A stretch of 64,000 nt of DNA from NCBI GenBank assembly GCA_015680685.1, contig MNCI01036217.1, positions 171,860 through 235,859 of the forward strand. The letters run 5' to 3'. Below are positions 22,615 through 34,600 of this stretch, one piece after another. Under the pieces are notes generated by a model that did no database searches, was not told the origin of the DNA, and was given only the letters and a program-made list of their open reading frames with translations. The stretch comes from Gnetum montanum. Taxonomy: Eukaryota; Streptophyta; Gnetopsida; Gnetales; Gnetaceae. Within the stretch, counting starts at the first letter, position 1. Each line of letters opens with the position of its first letter. The position numbers were made by a program, and so were the translations under genes.

Positions 22615-23807
22615 CTAAGGCCCTTTCTCGCTTCATACTTTTCTCTTTCTTGTTTTCTTGGAATGGTGGTGACTCTTTGGTGGAAGAATTCCTGTTACTT
22701 CAAGTGGATGGATTGGCCAAATGTATTAATGTGAAGTCATTGCATGTGGATTATTTAAGACTAGATTTGAAATGAGATCTACTAAGTCACATTAACCATT
22801 AATACACAATGGGCTATACACCACCTTATTCTTGGGACTCCATTCCATTCTCTTCTTTCCATCATTCTTTCTCCATTTTCCACCTCATTGTCGGTTGTAT
22901 CAGTAGTCTATATTTTGGTTGATGCATTATTTTATTTTTGGTAAATTCTTATGGTTAAGACTTTAACTCTTGCATCCAAACAACATTTCCAGAGCCTATA
23001 GACTCTTTGAATGTGGGTTTGTCAGGGCATAAAAGGCATGAGACTGCTTTGGAGAGGACCCACTGGCATTCCTATTTGGTGCATTAGTTAACTTCCTTCC
23101 CTTAAACATTTTCGTAATCAACATTTTCTATGTTCATTTCCACCTTTGACATCCATTTTATCAGCATTGCCATTGTTTCTTTTTCTCTATATTTCTTTTT
23201 CCCTATCTTTTTCCTTTCTATCGCTACCAGAGGATTGCTCTTAGTCATGGGGGACCCTGGTCCAATTTTTTCAATTTTCTCCTAACCCCTACACTTTGGG
23301 TAGTTACCAATGTTATATCCCTAGAATCCATATTAGCCATATCACAACTCAGCCAATGGACCTTACACCGAGGCAGGGTATCAACTGCATTGTGATTTAT
23401 TTACCCTTGCTAATATGTGATAGTGTTGTGTGTGTAGATGGAAATTATACAACAATGGATTGGACCTGGAGGAAACACTTAGGATGGAATGGTGCTAGAA
23501 CCATTATGTAAGGAACAAGATTGATGAAGCGATTATGGATGGCCAATGGAAAGAACAATCTTGGCGTTGGAAGCAACATACTTCTTCTTCCTCTCTCTCC
23601 TCTCTCAGCTGCCAAATAAGGCTGGATGTCAAATGTACATAGTGTTCACTCTTGTGGTCATGAACACTAATGTTGCCATGTATTGTAATTTTGATCCATT
23701 CACATGTCACCCCATTCACCACTAGTGTCATTCAAGTTAATAATCGCATACCTTCCCAATATTTTGTAAGGAACTCAAGGATGAGTTTTCATTCAGTCAT
23801 GGGGGTA
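22615..23807 (+). other. Element B 3' region
   Basis: 1.2 kb without a credible ORF. It is homologous to D's 3' region; for example ACTAAGGCCCTTTCTC occurs here at about 22614 and in D at about 60577. It includes the conserved block at 23023-23066 (GGGCATAAAAGGC ... CTGCTTTGG). It ends with CAGTCATGGGGGTA, the polypurine tract directly before the 3' LTR. The pieces open at 23296-23511 and 23504-23731 are probably chance. Confidence 0.7.
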
Positions 23808-24574
23808 TGATGAGTCACGATATCGCGTCCTACCTCATTTTCTATAAATAAGAGGCGGTGCCCTTTGTTCTGGGGGAGTTAGATTGAGACCCTTAGCCAA
23901 ACTCTTGTAGTTTTACCATTCCAGAGTTAGAATAATTTTCATGTGCCCACAATAGGAGTCATAGAGTGAATAGATCTTTATTCAAGCAAATTGTACTTGA
24001 GCACATATTTGTGCACAGCAATAAAGATGAATTTTATGATAAACCTTGCAGAATATAGACTAAGCTAATTAGTAATTAATTGTTATTAATTTTTAATGAT
24101 TTCCTAGTTAATTAATATCTCTCTCAACCCTTGATCTTCGTAGTTAAGTGCACTTAGTACAACCACTTTGAGCATGCGTGTAGCGCTTGGTAACCCAGTA
24201 ACGAGAAGCGTTTGGTAATCCCAGCAGCATTGCACTGGTTCAGGATGTGTATGGCAAGTGGGACTAGATATTGGTGTTAGGGACTATTAGAATTTAATTA
24301 ATGAATAGTTAATATAAGTTAGTCACTTAGTTCTTTATCCTTTCCCTCATTAGCATAAGACACCAAAAAAGATAAAAGTCATAAAAATCATATACCTCAA
24401 GCTTACTTAACCATACAACCATGACAATACAAGTAAGTTTGGGAAGACAACGATTGATTAACCCTGAGTGTTCCATTAAGGCACATAAGCACTTAGTCCT
24501 TGGAGTTCGATAGGATCGCGCGTGAGATGCTCGTATTTGTATGGTTGAGTGTAGGGGTACCTTGCCACTCATCA
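23808..24574 (+). repeat. Element B 3' LTR
   Basis: 767 bp, TGATGAG to CTCATCA, followed by the TSD AAGGT (24575-24579). It is homologous throughout to 18434-19214 but shorter by one palindrome-like word near the start. The segment from 24300 to 24480 is the best conserved between the two LTRs. Confidence 0.95.
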
Positions 24575-24579
24575 AAGGT

Positions 24580-24749
24580 CATAAGTAACCAAAAGAGATA
24601 ATACTTAGGGGGTTACTTTTTGAACAAATTTATAGCTCTACAATCCTAGTATAATAGTAATTTGATGTAAGCAGGGGTATGAGAAAGGTAGAGAACTATG
24701 AGAAACTGATATAAACACCTTAATAATTTGAAATTCTTGTTGATTGTAG
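24580..24749 (+). other. Element A leader before ORF2, resumed after B
   Basis: About 170 bp, AT-rich, ending TTCTTGTTGATTGTAG directly before ATG at 24750. The pyrimidine-rich stretch ending in TAG looks like an intron acceptor, so an intron in the ORF2 leader is possible but unproven. Confidence 0.35.
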
Positions 24750-27536
24750 ATGGCCCCAAAGAGAATACCAAAAGGAGGACCTTCAAAACCAAGGAGAAAA
24801 AGACCAAGAGGTCATGGAAGATGTCAAACGAGGAAGAAAACCCCACAAGTAGAGCATGCAGAGTAGAAGGCTCAATCATACAACATCCATCAACAAACTC
24901 CTATCATAGATCACTCAACCTATGGAGAGGTAGAGAATCCACAAGCACTAGAATAAGCACAATGCCTCAGACTATCACTTGATTACCTAGGATATTAAGA
25001 CTCCTTCAATCTTGACCATTGCATTAGCCTTCTTGTTGTGCCAGAACTAGTACGTCTCTCCTAAGTATCAATCTACATTGCTTGTAAGTGTGGGTCATAG
25101 TGGTGATGCTAGGAGCTATGCCTTTACTGTTTCTAGAGTAAATTCCATGAATTCACCAAAATTAAGTTCCAAAATAATTGTGGACATGATCGATTTTCTC
25201 CTAGATGATCTAGAGGTCAAGATTGAAGGAGTCTTAATATCCTATTTAGTGAAAGTGATTACTAAGGCCCTCAATGTGCCTTATGAAGGGGAGAACATGG
25301 CATAGATCTCCATTAGATCTGATACTGATGTAAGGAGACTGTAGTTGCAACTATCATAAGGCAAGGATGACAAAGATTATAATGAGCTAACCTTGAAAGA
25401 AAAGATCTATTTCAAAATTGACACCTACCACTTATTCCCTACCAAAAGGCTCAATTGAACATCAACATACATGGCTAGAGGAAGTGCTAACGTGATTATA
25501 AAATTCAATATAAACAACATCCATCTCTATTTCTTTGAAATCCAAAGGTAGTGCAAAGAAAAGAAGGTAGGGAAGTTGACACTTCTATTTCGTTGCCTTA
25601 TTAGAAAGCTATGTAGACAAGCTAGAATCCTAGGATACACTAATGATGTTCCTAGGAAGGCTTAGAGTGCTTCATATGTAAAGATGCTGAAACTAATGTT
25701 TTCAAAGAAAGATCAACAAGCATTGAGGAAACTATAGGTGCCACACTTATTGGTAGTAATCTAGCTACTAGTCAGCAACAATAGATTAGGCCTAGTAGTC
25801 AATAATAGATTGAGAAATAGTAGCAAAAACAATGGCAACAACAAGAAGTTTTACTACTACCACAAGATTGTAAGCCATCTGCAACAGATTACAAAATCTA
25901 TTAGCTGGGGAACAAGAGAAGAGACTAATTTGTACAAGGTCATAGACAATGCAATCAAAACCGCAATTTCAATAGATCCTGTGAGTGGATAGATTTTATT
26001 GCAATTAGAAGATGGGGATCAATGGTCATAACATATATTAGGGAACGCTACATCATTCCAAGTGATGCTAGAACCTGAAGACGGAGCCACAGTATTGGTC
26101 ATGTAGCATTAGGATGTAGTAGAGGTGATCATAGATCCCATTAAAGAATCATTCAACATCCTTGTTATCCTTGTAGAGATGCTTAAATGCTTGTTGGTTT
26201 CTCAATGAATCTTGCTAAACATGAGGACATCCTTGATAGAATGTTGTGGACAAAATAGGTTAGGAAAACTTTTCTTGATGTCCCAAGCAATATCACTACA
26301 ATGTAGTTTGAATTGATCTCCCCAAAGAGAAAGTTGGTCATGACTGTGATCAATAGAGCATGCTGAAAATGAAGTTAGAAGATTAAAAGAAGAGCTAACC
26401 ACCTTGTGAGTTGAAAGAAGAGATTTTGCATATTTTTTGATGCTAGACCAGCTAGAATAGTTCAAAAATGATCATGTGAATGGGTTGGTTGATCAAAACA
26501 TGTAGATGGAAAAGGGCAAGGAGAAGCCAATATGGGATGCTTTAGTGGTAGAAGCTCAGAAATATGCACATGCCAAAGCACTCGTTGTCTTGAAAGAGGA
26601 GAATAGAAAATTAGCTACAGATAATACAAGGTTGATCAATGTAGAAAAATAGAAGAATGTTCTTGAAGAAATCATCCATCAAGAGAATAACTTATGAGGG
26701 TTAACTAAGACATGAGCTACTTGGCCACAGAAAATAGGATCTTGTCAATGGAAGAAGTCCATGCAATAAGATAGAAATATGCTATAGAAATAAGTGCATG
26801 AAAAAATGAGGCCAAAATGCATGATAGGCTCAAGGAATATTTTACAAACTAGGTGGGTATGTATAAGTAGATCAACGAGAAGGATATTTAGATGATAAAG
26901 GCCAAGATTAGTTCTATTTTTTTGTAGGATCCTGATTGGTAGCCAATCCTAGATAGCTTTGCTCATGTCCACTAGGCAGAAATTAAGAATAAAGACATGC
27001 ATATTGAAGATCTTATAGAGTACATGGGGTTAGTGAATCTTCATTATGTTAACATAGCCATGTTAATAATAGGAAGGCCCAAAAATAAGCTATAACAACA
27101 AGTAGTGGTTGTGTATGCTTTATATGAGAAGGAGTTTGCCAACAAGAAGGATGTGCTACAAAAGTTACAAGTGGTAAACTCAAAATGTCAAGATTTTCAA
27201 GGCCAACTATTAGGGCCAAAAGGATGTTGCAATGTTGCAACTAACTTGGATCATTGCATGTTAGATTATCAGGAACTCAGAAAGATAGCTAGAGCATTCG
27301 AAGAAGAAAGGTGGCAGTTTATGACATGGTATGTGAAAGCTAATTAGATGTTTCCACAACTACCATGCCTATGGGATGTACCAACTCTATCATACATTGC
27401 CTAACAAACATGGATAGTACACTATCCCTAGGTAGTAGAGGAAAAACTTCAGGCATTGATGAGTAAGTACTAATTTAAGAAGCTTGATGATAAGGGGAAG
27501 TAGTCGATGGAAGAGCCATCACTGCTGGGAACCTAA
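24750..27536 (+). pseudogene. Element A ORF2: coiled-coil protein, decayed copy of H ORF2
   Basis: ATG at 24750 opens a Lys/Arg/Pro-rich N-terminus (MAPKRIPKGGPSKPRRKRP), and the frame closes at TAA 27534-27536, net in phase, about 928 codons, with several frameshifts and stops inside. Similarity to H ORF2 runs end to end: IRKLCRQARILGYTNDVPRKA (25597-25665 region) against H at about 1900-1990; ITKSISWGTREETNLYKVIDNA (25885-25955) against H at about 1610-1680; DEGAT-like, PIKESFNIL and the Glu/Lys-rich coiled coil from about 26340 to 27340; and a final MEEPS. The product is unknown. Both copies have a stop after Trp-Ser (26030; H at 1518) and a second after His in the next conserved block (26110; H at 1440), so some stops may predate the insertions. 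Confidence 0.65.
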
Positions 27537-27743
27537 TCTACATCGAGCTATTTGAAGTTTTATTTTATTTTGTCTTGTCATGAACTTATGTCAAGTACTT
27601 TTTCAAAACACCATTGTAGCATTCAAAGTCATGTAAATAGTTTGTTAGTCATGTATAGTCAGATCTACCTCCCAATTTTGTAAGGGACTCTATCCTCATT
27701 TTGTTTTAACTTAAGGAAAATTTTCTAGTCAGTTTTGGGGGTA
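27537..27743 (+). other. Element A 3' untranslated end and polypurine tract
   Basis: About 200 bp after ORF2, ending GTCAGTTTTGGGGGTA before the LTR start at 27744. The same GGGGGTA directly precedes the 3' LTRs of B (23801-23807) and D (61727-61733), evidence that these families share second-strand priming signals. Confidence 0.75.
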
Positions 27744-28094
27744 TGATAAATCCAAATTTTGATGCATTATGATATTGTAACAATGATATCATATTAATGA
27801 TGTCGTAGCACATGCTATGTCATCATTGATATGATGTCTCAGGATGTATGAAACCCTTTAAATACAACACTTGGGCACAAAATCCACAAAATTTTAATTA
27901 CTATAGTAATAGAACTCTTGTAGTTTTATTTCTTGAACTTAGACTTAGTAATTAGAAGAGTGAATGCCTGCAGTGTAATGTGTTAAAGTTGAATGGTGTC
28001 TTTATTTTAGAAAGTTGTACTTAGGCACAAGTTAAGAATGGAAATAAAGATTGAGACCATTTCCCATCATTCTAGCATCACTTAGTTTACTTTT
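27744..28094 (+). repeat. Element A 3' LTR, first part (inversion breakpoint at its end)
   Basis: 351 bp matching 11968-12301 of the 5' LTR, from TGATAAATCC to CTTAGTTTACTTTT. Similarity stops abruptly at 28094; the next base begins D's LTR on the other strand. The missing remainder is at 44648-44122 in reverse. Confidence 0.92.
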
Positions 28095-28504
28095 AAAAAT
28101 TATTTACTGCATGAATAACATTAATGTAAACTATATGAAATCACAATATATGAATGCATAAGAAAGAAAGTCTCAAGTGTTGCAAGGATGAATTGAAGAG
28201 TTTGTCTTCATTACCAGCACAATGGTGTGTTCAGGTACATCAATGCTTGAATAAAGATCTATTTGCTTGGGCACTTGGAAAATATTCTAACTCTCAAATG
28301 GACAAACTGCAAGAGTCTCGCTACTTGACTACCAAAAACTACTCTCAATCATGCACTCGGGGTTGTATTTATAGATCCAAGAGTAACCCTGTGATATCGA
28401 ATGTACAATATCACATCTTGGGTTGCAATATTGCATACTCGATATCATGTACCTACTATCATAGCCACTTCAATATCAGAGCGTATGAAAAACATGATTT
28501 ATTA
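28095..28504 (-). repeat. Element D 5' LTR, first part, inverted
   Basis: The reverse complement matches the first half of D's 3' LTR (61734-62143): TGATAAATCATG at 28504 down to the stretch corresponding to GTAGTAATTAATTTT. It keeps the GATATC/GATATT words at 28390-28450 and the TATA-like segment near 28370. It adjoins TCATC (minus strand, 28509-28505), a 4 of 5 match to CCATC at 62589-62593, the other end of D. The open frame 28154-28537 is LTR sequence. Confidence 0.9.
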
Positions 28505-28861
28505 GATGATATTTATTATACATACCTTGAGCTATGACACTTAATGTATAGTATATATGATGTTTCTATTGAGAAGAGATATGTTGGACATATTAGCTAA
28601 TTTATTATGATGTTTACATATACTTGTAGATGATTTGTTGATGTAATATCATGATAATGTTTTGATATATATATAGTGATGTTTTCTTGATGTATTTATG
28701 TTTTCTATATGCTTCTAGCTAGTTGTTATAATATTTTAATAAAATGATTTACGGCTTTATGCTATGTTATTCAATTTGTAGGATGTTTTATGTGCTTTGA
28801 ATTCAACACTTCATTAGATTTCAATCCATTCTTGAGCATGGCTATGATTGGATGTGTAGGA
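28505..28861 (-). other. Flank J, left fragment (inverted)
   Basis: About 357 bp of AT-rich sequence with no ORF between the D LTR and the F LTR. Turned back, it would join 62594 onward, so it is the left side of the site into which D inserted. It contains a (TA)n-like stretch at 28666-28674. I do not recognise its family. Confidence 0.5.
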
Positions 28862-30308
28862 TGTTACAGTTGTGAATTATCCATCTTCTCCCTCCAGATT
28901 TACAATTCAAAACTGCATTGTGGATGTCAAAAATCAATGTACAAGATCCTAACAATTAAAGCATTCATTTTCTTCATAGTTTCTCAATCTAACATTTTCA
29001 TACAATTCATATGAAGTGTGTGATCCATAATCTAGGTTCAAGTCATGATAGTTGTATGACCACTGGAAAGTAAATTAAGTATACATCATTATTGTAGAAA
29101 TATTTTTCTTTTGGATGCCAACCATCAGGGGAGGAATTAGGTCCAAAAAAACTAAAATGAACTTAAAACCCTAATGAATCAACCCATAAATTCATTAGAA
29201 ACTAACAAAGTTTAAATTAGATTAAAAGGAAATTAAATTCATCATAGGATCTTATTACATTATCATAAATAAAAATCTAAATCTAAATTGCAAAAAAAAA
29301 GCCTCATAGAATTAATTTCATTAAACATATTCTATCAAAATCAAATCTACAATAACTAAATAAATTCATACCTCAAAAAGAAACATTGTAATAAATTTCT
29401 CTACCTAACTAGAAGCACTACTAATAGAAGCCAACATGTGAATAAGATCTCCTAAATAGGCTCCAATCCTAAGGAAAGGTAAAAGATTAATGATTGGATC
29501 CAAACGAGATCTAAAATGAAAACCTAGAAAGAAAAGCATTTATCTAGATCTTGAAGACTACATAAGCTTGGTTGTGGCTTATCTCCTATTTTACCAGGTC
29601 TCCTTCTTTAGCTCTATCTCCCAAATATTTGTGAAAAAAATGGATTATTTTTGATGGAAGGGTTACTAGGTATTTATACTTACAAGGGCATGCTAGGGTC
29701 CATCCATCGAATGATTAAAATCTAAAATAAAATACATGCAATCCAAGTTTACAATTAAAATATAAATTTTATTTCTTAAAAGGTCTATACCCAATGTTGA
29801 TCCTTATGATACTACTAAGTACTACCTAGTAAGTTATATGAAAACCATATGCTAACGAAGGTCTAAACTTCAAATCCAAGTATAACCATCCAGGGGATAC
29901 TATGTCATACTACCACTCTAGAATATAAAATATAAAGCATTTTAATTAAACACTAAACAATAAAAAAATTATATATATAATAACAAAAGCATACCACATG
30001 CCTGATGTAGGACCCCATGTGCTAATCACTATCTAATACCAAATCCTAACCTACTCAAAGCTCTAACAAAAGGATTAGTAAACATATGCTTAAGTTAAAA
30101 TAAATTAAAATATTAAGTAAACCTTATAAAATTAATAACAAGGTACATAGCTCAACCATATAAATAAATCCAAAAAATACAAATCACAAGCATGACACAC
30201 TAAAGTACAAGATATAAACACAAAGAATAAGCTAGTCAAACAACACATCAAGGTTCAAGCCATACGACATACTAATTAGGAAGGAGTATCTAGAACTAGG
30301 GTATTGTA
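28862..30308 (-). repeat. Element F 3' LTR
   Basis: It begins TACAATACCC (30308, probably TGTAATACCC originally) straight after the purine tract AAGGGAGGGAGG (about 30321-30310) and ends GTAACA at 28862, about 1447 bp. A TATA-like AGTATAAATACC lies at about 29682-29671 on the minus strand. No second copy is in the window, so the far end is inferred from the GTAACA terminus. Confidence 0.6.
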
Positions 30309-30329
30309 TCCTCCCTCCCTTAAAAGTAT

Positions 30330-32720
30330 CTCCTAGAAGATTTCAGGTTAAGTAATATATAAATTATTTTCCACCTCCCAAGTTGCTTCTTGTGCACCAT
30401 GTCTCTCCCAAATGATCTTAATATATGAATAAAATTACTTCTCAATTGTTGTTCCATCTGGTCCATAATCTTCCTTGATCACTTCATATACATAACATCA
30501 TGTTAAACTTGCACATCTTGAAACTCTATTACATGGATAAAATGATAAATATATTTTCTCAACATCAAAACATGAAATACATCATGAATAGACTATAACT
30601 ATTATGGAAGATCAATCTAATAGAAAAAATTTCCAATTAATTTTAAAAGTAGAAAGGCACCAATATAGCATTGTGTTAATTTTCCTCTCCTAAAAAAAAT
30701 CTCATAATTCTTTTTGAATAAAAAATCTTAAGAAATACTTGATCTTCATTATTGAGTTTTACTTGTCTTCTTTTGTTGTTGGCATAGTTAGTAAATATTT
30801 TATGTGCTACCTAAAGTCTGCCTTTGATAATCTTATTCTTTTTTATAACTTATTTAATGATGTTTATGTAGGCCTTCTATCTATCCTCTATAGTATTACT
30901 ATAAATAGGAGTATGATAAGATCTACCATACACCACTTTGCATGGTGATACTTTCAAACTTACCTAATAAATATTGTTGTAAGAAAATTTTATCAATGGA
31001 AGAAATATTTCCAAACTATCCATGTAGTCTAATGCAATAGTACTGAGAATATCCTCTAAGACTTTGTTGTCACCTCCATCTAACCATTTGAACGGTAGGC
31101 TAAACTAAGATTTAACTTAGCATCCAAACTCTTCTAAAAATACTTCCAAAATATAGAAGGGAATTTTGAATCTCTATCAAACATAATTTAGTTGCAATAC
31201 CACAAAATCTAACAACCTTTAAAAGAAATATGTAAGTAATTTATTTGACATTAGATGTTACCTTAGGAGGTAAGAAAAAGATCCATGACCACAAGGATAA
31301 CATTCTTTTCACTCTTAGTACAAGGTAATCTTCTAATGATATCCATGCCAATGATTTTCCACTTTCACCCTAGAATAGTATGTGGGTAGAAATAGCCACC
31401 AAGTCTCTAATGCTCTACCTTGACTTGTTGATGGATCATACACTTAGCCATAAACTCACCCATATGCTTCTTCATTCTAGGCCACCAATACTACTTCCTA
31501 ATGTTTTAATACATTTTATGAGTGCCAAGATGAATCTAATACTTACTCAAGTAAGCTTTCTCCAACAACTTAGCTTCTATATAAATGAAATGAGAACATC
31601 AATCTTATTCTTAAACTTTAATAAGCCAAAATTTTTAATTTAAAAAAAAAATAATCCTTTTTCAAGAGAGATGTTATCTTTTCTTGATACCAAGAATCTA
31701 AGAGTTTTGAAAATTTTTCTCATTCCTTAGATTGGGTAAGATAGTAAGGCTGTAGAGTTTTCCAACTATCCTACTTAGTGCATCTACCATTATGTTACTC
31801 TTTCTAAAGTGATGCTAAATTGTATAGTCAAAATCTTCTAATAGCTTAATCCACCTCCTCTATGTTATGTGCAACTGTCTAGAATCATAAGCTACCACTT
31901 TTCCTTCTTTCCTAAGAGCTTCTTCAAATCCTTCTTCTAAAGCATTAGTGTAAAAAGCATAAGGCTTCTCAAGATTTGATGAGATTAATATAGGTGATGT
32001 TATCAACCTTTTATTTAACTATTAAAATTATTTCTAGCAAGCATCATTCCAAGATAAAATAAAATCTTTCTTTAGTAACTTATGTATGGGCATTTCTATC
32101 TTATAAAAATCTGGATCGAACTTCTTATAGTAGCTTTCTAGGTTAAAAAAACTTCTAAGTTTACTAAATATTATTGGAATGAGTTAATCCTTAATGAATC
32201 ATTGATACCTTGAAAGGATCCATTGTTATATCAACTTCTAACAACACATGACCAATAAACTAAATCTCCTTATTCCAAAAGGAATACTTAGAATTGATGT
32301 AAAGAGTTTTTATTCTCTCAAAGTCTATAGTACTATCCTAAAATACTCCTTGTGTTCTTCTTTATCCTTAGAGTACACTAGAATTTTGTTAATAAAAACA
32401 ATAACAAATTGGTCTGAGTAAGAATTTGGCACATCATTCATCATATGAATGAATATTTTCAAGGCATTAGTCAGTCTGAAGGGCATGACTAAGAACTTAT
32501 AATGTTCATACCTCATCCTGAAAGCTATCTTGGGCACATCCTATCTCTTCACCCTAACTTCTTGATATCTAAATGTTAAATCTATTTTGGAGAATACTCT
32601 ATCTTTCCTTAATTAGTCAAACAAATCATCAATCCTAGGTAGAGGGTATTGGTTCTAACTGTCACCTAATTCAACTACCTATAGTTAATGCACAACCTCT
32701 AATTGTCATCCTTCTTCTTA
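30330..32720 (-). pseudogene. pol: Element F pol: RT, RNase H, integrase and chromodomain-like C-terminus, dead
   Basis: Sense is right to left. RT: TLYLGLMICLTN-like decay of the 'PLPRIDDLFDQL' region at about 32640, then KIAFRMRYEHYKFLVMPFRLTNA (32525-32455), then FVIVFINKILVYSK at about 32400, where the catalytic Asp-Asp pair is Asn-Lys. RNase H: EALRKEGKVVAYDSRQL at about 31915 jumps straight to RRWIKLLEDFDYTI, skipping about 50 residues that the family normally has. Then VDALSRIVGKL. Integrase: RMKKHMGEFMAKCMIHQQVK at about 31480 (second zinc-site Cys is His) and GMDII with the first catalytic Asp at about 31340, VVYGRSYHTP at about 30920. The end at 30410-30340 reads ERHGAQEATWEVENN, like the chromodomain of Tekay/Del elements. 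Many stops and frameshifts; cannot be functional. Confidence 0.85.
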
Positions 32721-33479
32721 ACAAAAAGCACTAGAGCATCCCCTGTAAAACACTAGGTTAAATTAAATCTATATCCATTAATTCTAAATTTTTTATTTTT
32801 TATTTCTACAAGTTTGATGGAAGACATTCTATAAGATTAGCATAATTCTTAATGATTTCACCTCATAATATACTTATAAATTGTATGCAAATTAATATAG
32901 AACAAATAAGATGCTAAATGGGTATTATAAAGTATTCAAAAATTAAAATTTCTTGTAAATATTATAAGAAGCCATTAATATTAAGAGAATGAAAGGTTTT
33001 CACCTCCAAAAATGCTAATATGAGGGATGCCTAAAATTTTAAAATGTTGGATGCATGATACTATCTAGAATGTGTAAAAGCAAAAAGGAACAAAATTTCA
33101 AAGTTTTGGATGCTCATGAACATTCAAAAGATATTCAAAAATAGCAAGGTCACCTTAACATTGTGTATGATGCCTAAAAAAGGATGTGATCCATGAAGTC
33201 CAAGACTATCTAAGCTTCTTGACCATCTATGTAGCCTCTAAAACTTTATTGGCATCTAGAAATTTTTAAGATGTCTACAACTCACTAATGCATATCAAGC
33301 TTGATATGATATCCATACCTTTTTACTTACTCCAATTTCTTCAAGAGAAATTTTAAGATAGTTGAAAGAGTATAGTATTCTCTTGTGTTCTATGCCTTTA
33401 AAAATTTCTTAAAAACTTCTTGTGTTGTTCATCTTGCTTCTATGGTTGATTGTTGAGATATCATCCAACTTATTCCTAG
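32721..33479 (-). other. Element F gag-pol junction region, no readable ORF
   Basis: About 760 bp with no recognisable frame. Protease would be expected here in a chromovirus but I cannot identify its active site. The sequence is AT-rich and full of stops. Confidence 0.4.
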
Positions 33480-34600
33480 CTATCTTGTTTGGATACTCTT
33501 ATTGTTTATATCAAAGTTTGTTGCATATGTGACAATTTGGATACACACTCTAGGTATGTTTGTGTTATTGGCAAGCATAACAACTATGATTGTTGGGGTT
33601 TTTAATTTATCTTAGAGTCTTAGCCTAATTAGAAGTCCTAGGCTTGGCTAGTGGAAGAGGGTTCTTCCCCTTTGCTAGGTCTTTCTTCTTTTTGCTACTC
33701 AAACACAAACACCTCTCTATTACTAAAGCATTAGTGTAGGTAAACTCCTACTGTGTTAGTCCAAGGGGATCCAAGACTACACATTTTTACATTTTCATTC
33801 TTATAATCAATCCTAGTAACACCTCCCTTTAGGTAGAAAAAGAATCAAATATTGTCTTTTTCAAAAGTATCCTCATGATTGTTTAGTTTGTTTAGCTCTT
33901 TGTATAAGAACAAGTTATATTTGTATCAATGATAGGTTGCTCAGGTGGTTAGTTGATTATCTTGTTATGTAGGAGATTATCATTTTGAGTGACACTTATG
34001 GGATCATTATATTCCTCTCTAATTCTTTAAAAGTATCATGTTGGCTATATATCTTCAGGTATCCTCTAATTCTTCTAAAGTATCATATTAACTATATTTC
34101 TTAGGGTGTACTTATAGTCATTCTATTGGGCTTCAACACCTCCTTTCCCCTAGAATAAGATAGCTTTTTTTAATAGGATTTGATAATTTTCAGGATGCAT
34201 CAAATAACACTTAAACATCTAGGTCCAAATCAATCCAAACTCATGTTCTTCCTTTGTCTACTCAAGATGAGATCATTCAATAGTGCAAGCTTCAACTACA
34301 ATCCTAAATATACACATCATTTTTCTTTGTTTTGTTTTACAAAAAGCCTTTAGCAAAAATCAAAAACCTAAAAGGGTACTTTGAAAGATTTCAAGATCTT
34401 ATCCTTTTCTATCCTAGAGGAAGATTTTTTAAAACTAGTTATAAGGATGAAAACTTGAAAAGACATCTCCAAAATCATTGCATTATTCATTTTATGTTTT
34501 TCTAGAGTTTCACCTCTCTTTAGTGCTTCTCTACAATTATACTCTAAATTTTTTTTATTTATAAGACATTTTATTTTTAGGGTGTTCAAACCCAAACTTT
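33480..34600 (-). pseudogene. gag: Element F gag remnant with decayed zinc knuckle
   Basis: On the minus strand at about 33582-33540 the frame reads NNHSCYACQ, stop, HKHT, stop, SVY, which fits a CX2CX4HX4C knuckle with the last Cys changed to Tyr (TGT to TAT). A Lys-rich stretch KKKDLAKGKNPLPLAK lies just upstream in sense (about 33690-33640), as is usual before such knuckles. The rest of gag, towards 34600, is too decayed to align by eye; the open frame at 34368-34595 is compatible but shows no clear motif. Confidence 0.45.

Larger units (their letters stand above)
18434..24574 (+). mobile_element. Element B: complete gag-protease LTR retrotransposon without pol
   Basis: Complete insertion of 6141 bp with TSD AAGGT at 18429-18433 and 24575-24579, LTR termini TGATGAG...CTCATCA, a tRNA-Asp primer site, a gag-protease frame, a 1.2 kb 3' region and a polypurine tract. 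It lacks RT, RNase H and integrase. Comparison with D shows one simple deletion: B's sequence passes at 22527-22530 (CATG) from the protease-distal part of D (about 56666) straight to D's 3' region (about 60496). It is inserted in A, between A's internal promoter-like block and ORF2. To move it would have needed pol from a relative such as D. Confidence 0.95.
11968..28094 (+). mobile_element. Element A: gag-protease + ORF2 LTR retrotransposon, hosting B, 3' LTR split by inversion
   Basis: Order: 5' LTR, primer site, gag-protease, spacer, internal promoter-like block, inserted element B, ORF2, polypurine tract (TTTTGGGGGTA just before 27744), 3' LTR first part. The 3' LTR continues at 44648-44122 on the minus strand. 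The TSD GTATG at 11963-11967 is found again, reverse complemented, at 44117-44121. Without B and the inversion the element would be about 10.5 kb. There is no RT, RNase H or integrase. Same family as H but much more decayed. Confidence 0.88.

Noticed and set aside
28095-28504. Explaining the A/D joint as a solo D LTR inserted in A's LTR
   Set aside because: Neither LTR is complete here, and the missing halves sit together at 44122-45088 with matching duplications, which an insertion cannot explain.
30020-30046. Primer-site-like TTGGTATTAGATAG on the minus strand inside F's 3' LTR
   Set aside because: It would need an LTR of only about 260 bp; the TATA-like box at about 29675 and the GTAACA end at 28862 fit a 1.4 kb LTR better. 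A tandem LTR arrangement is not excluded.
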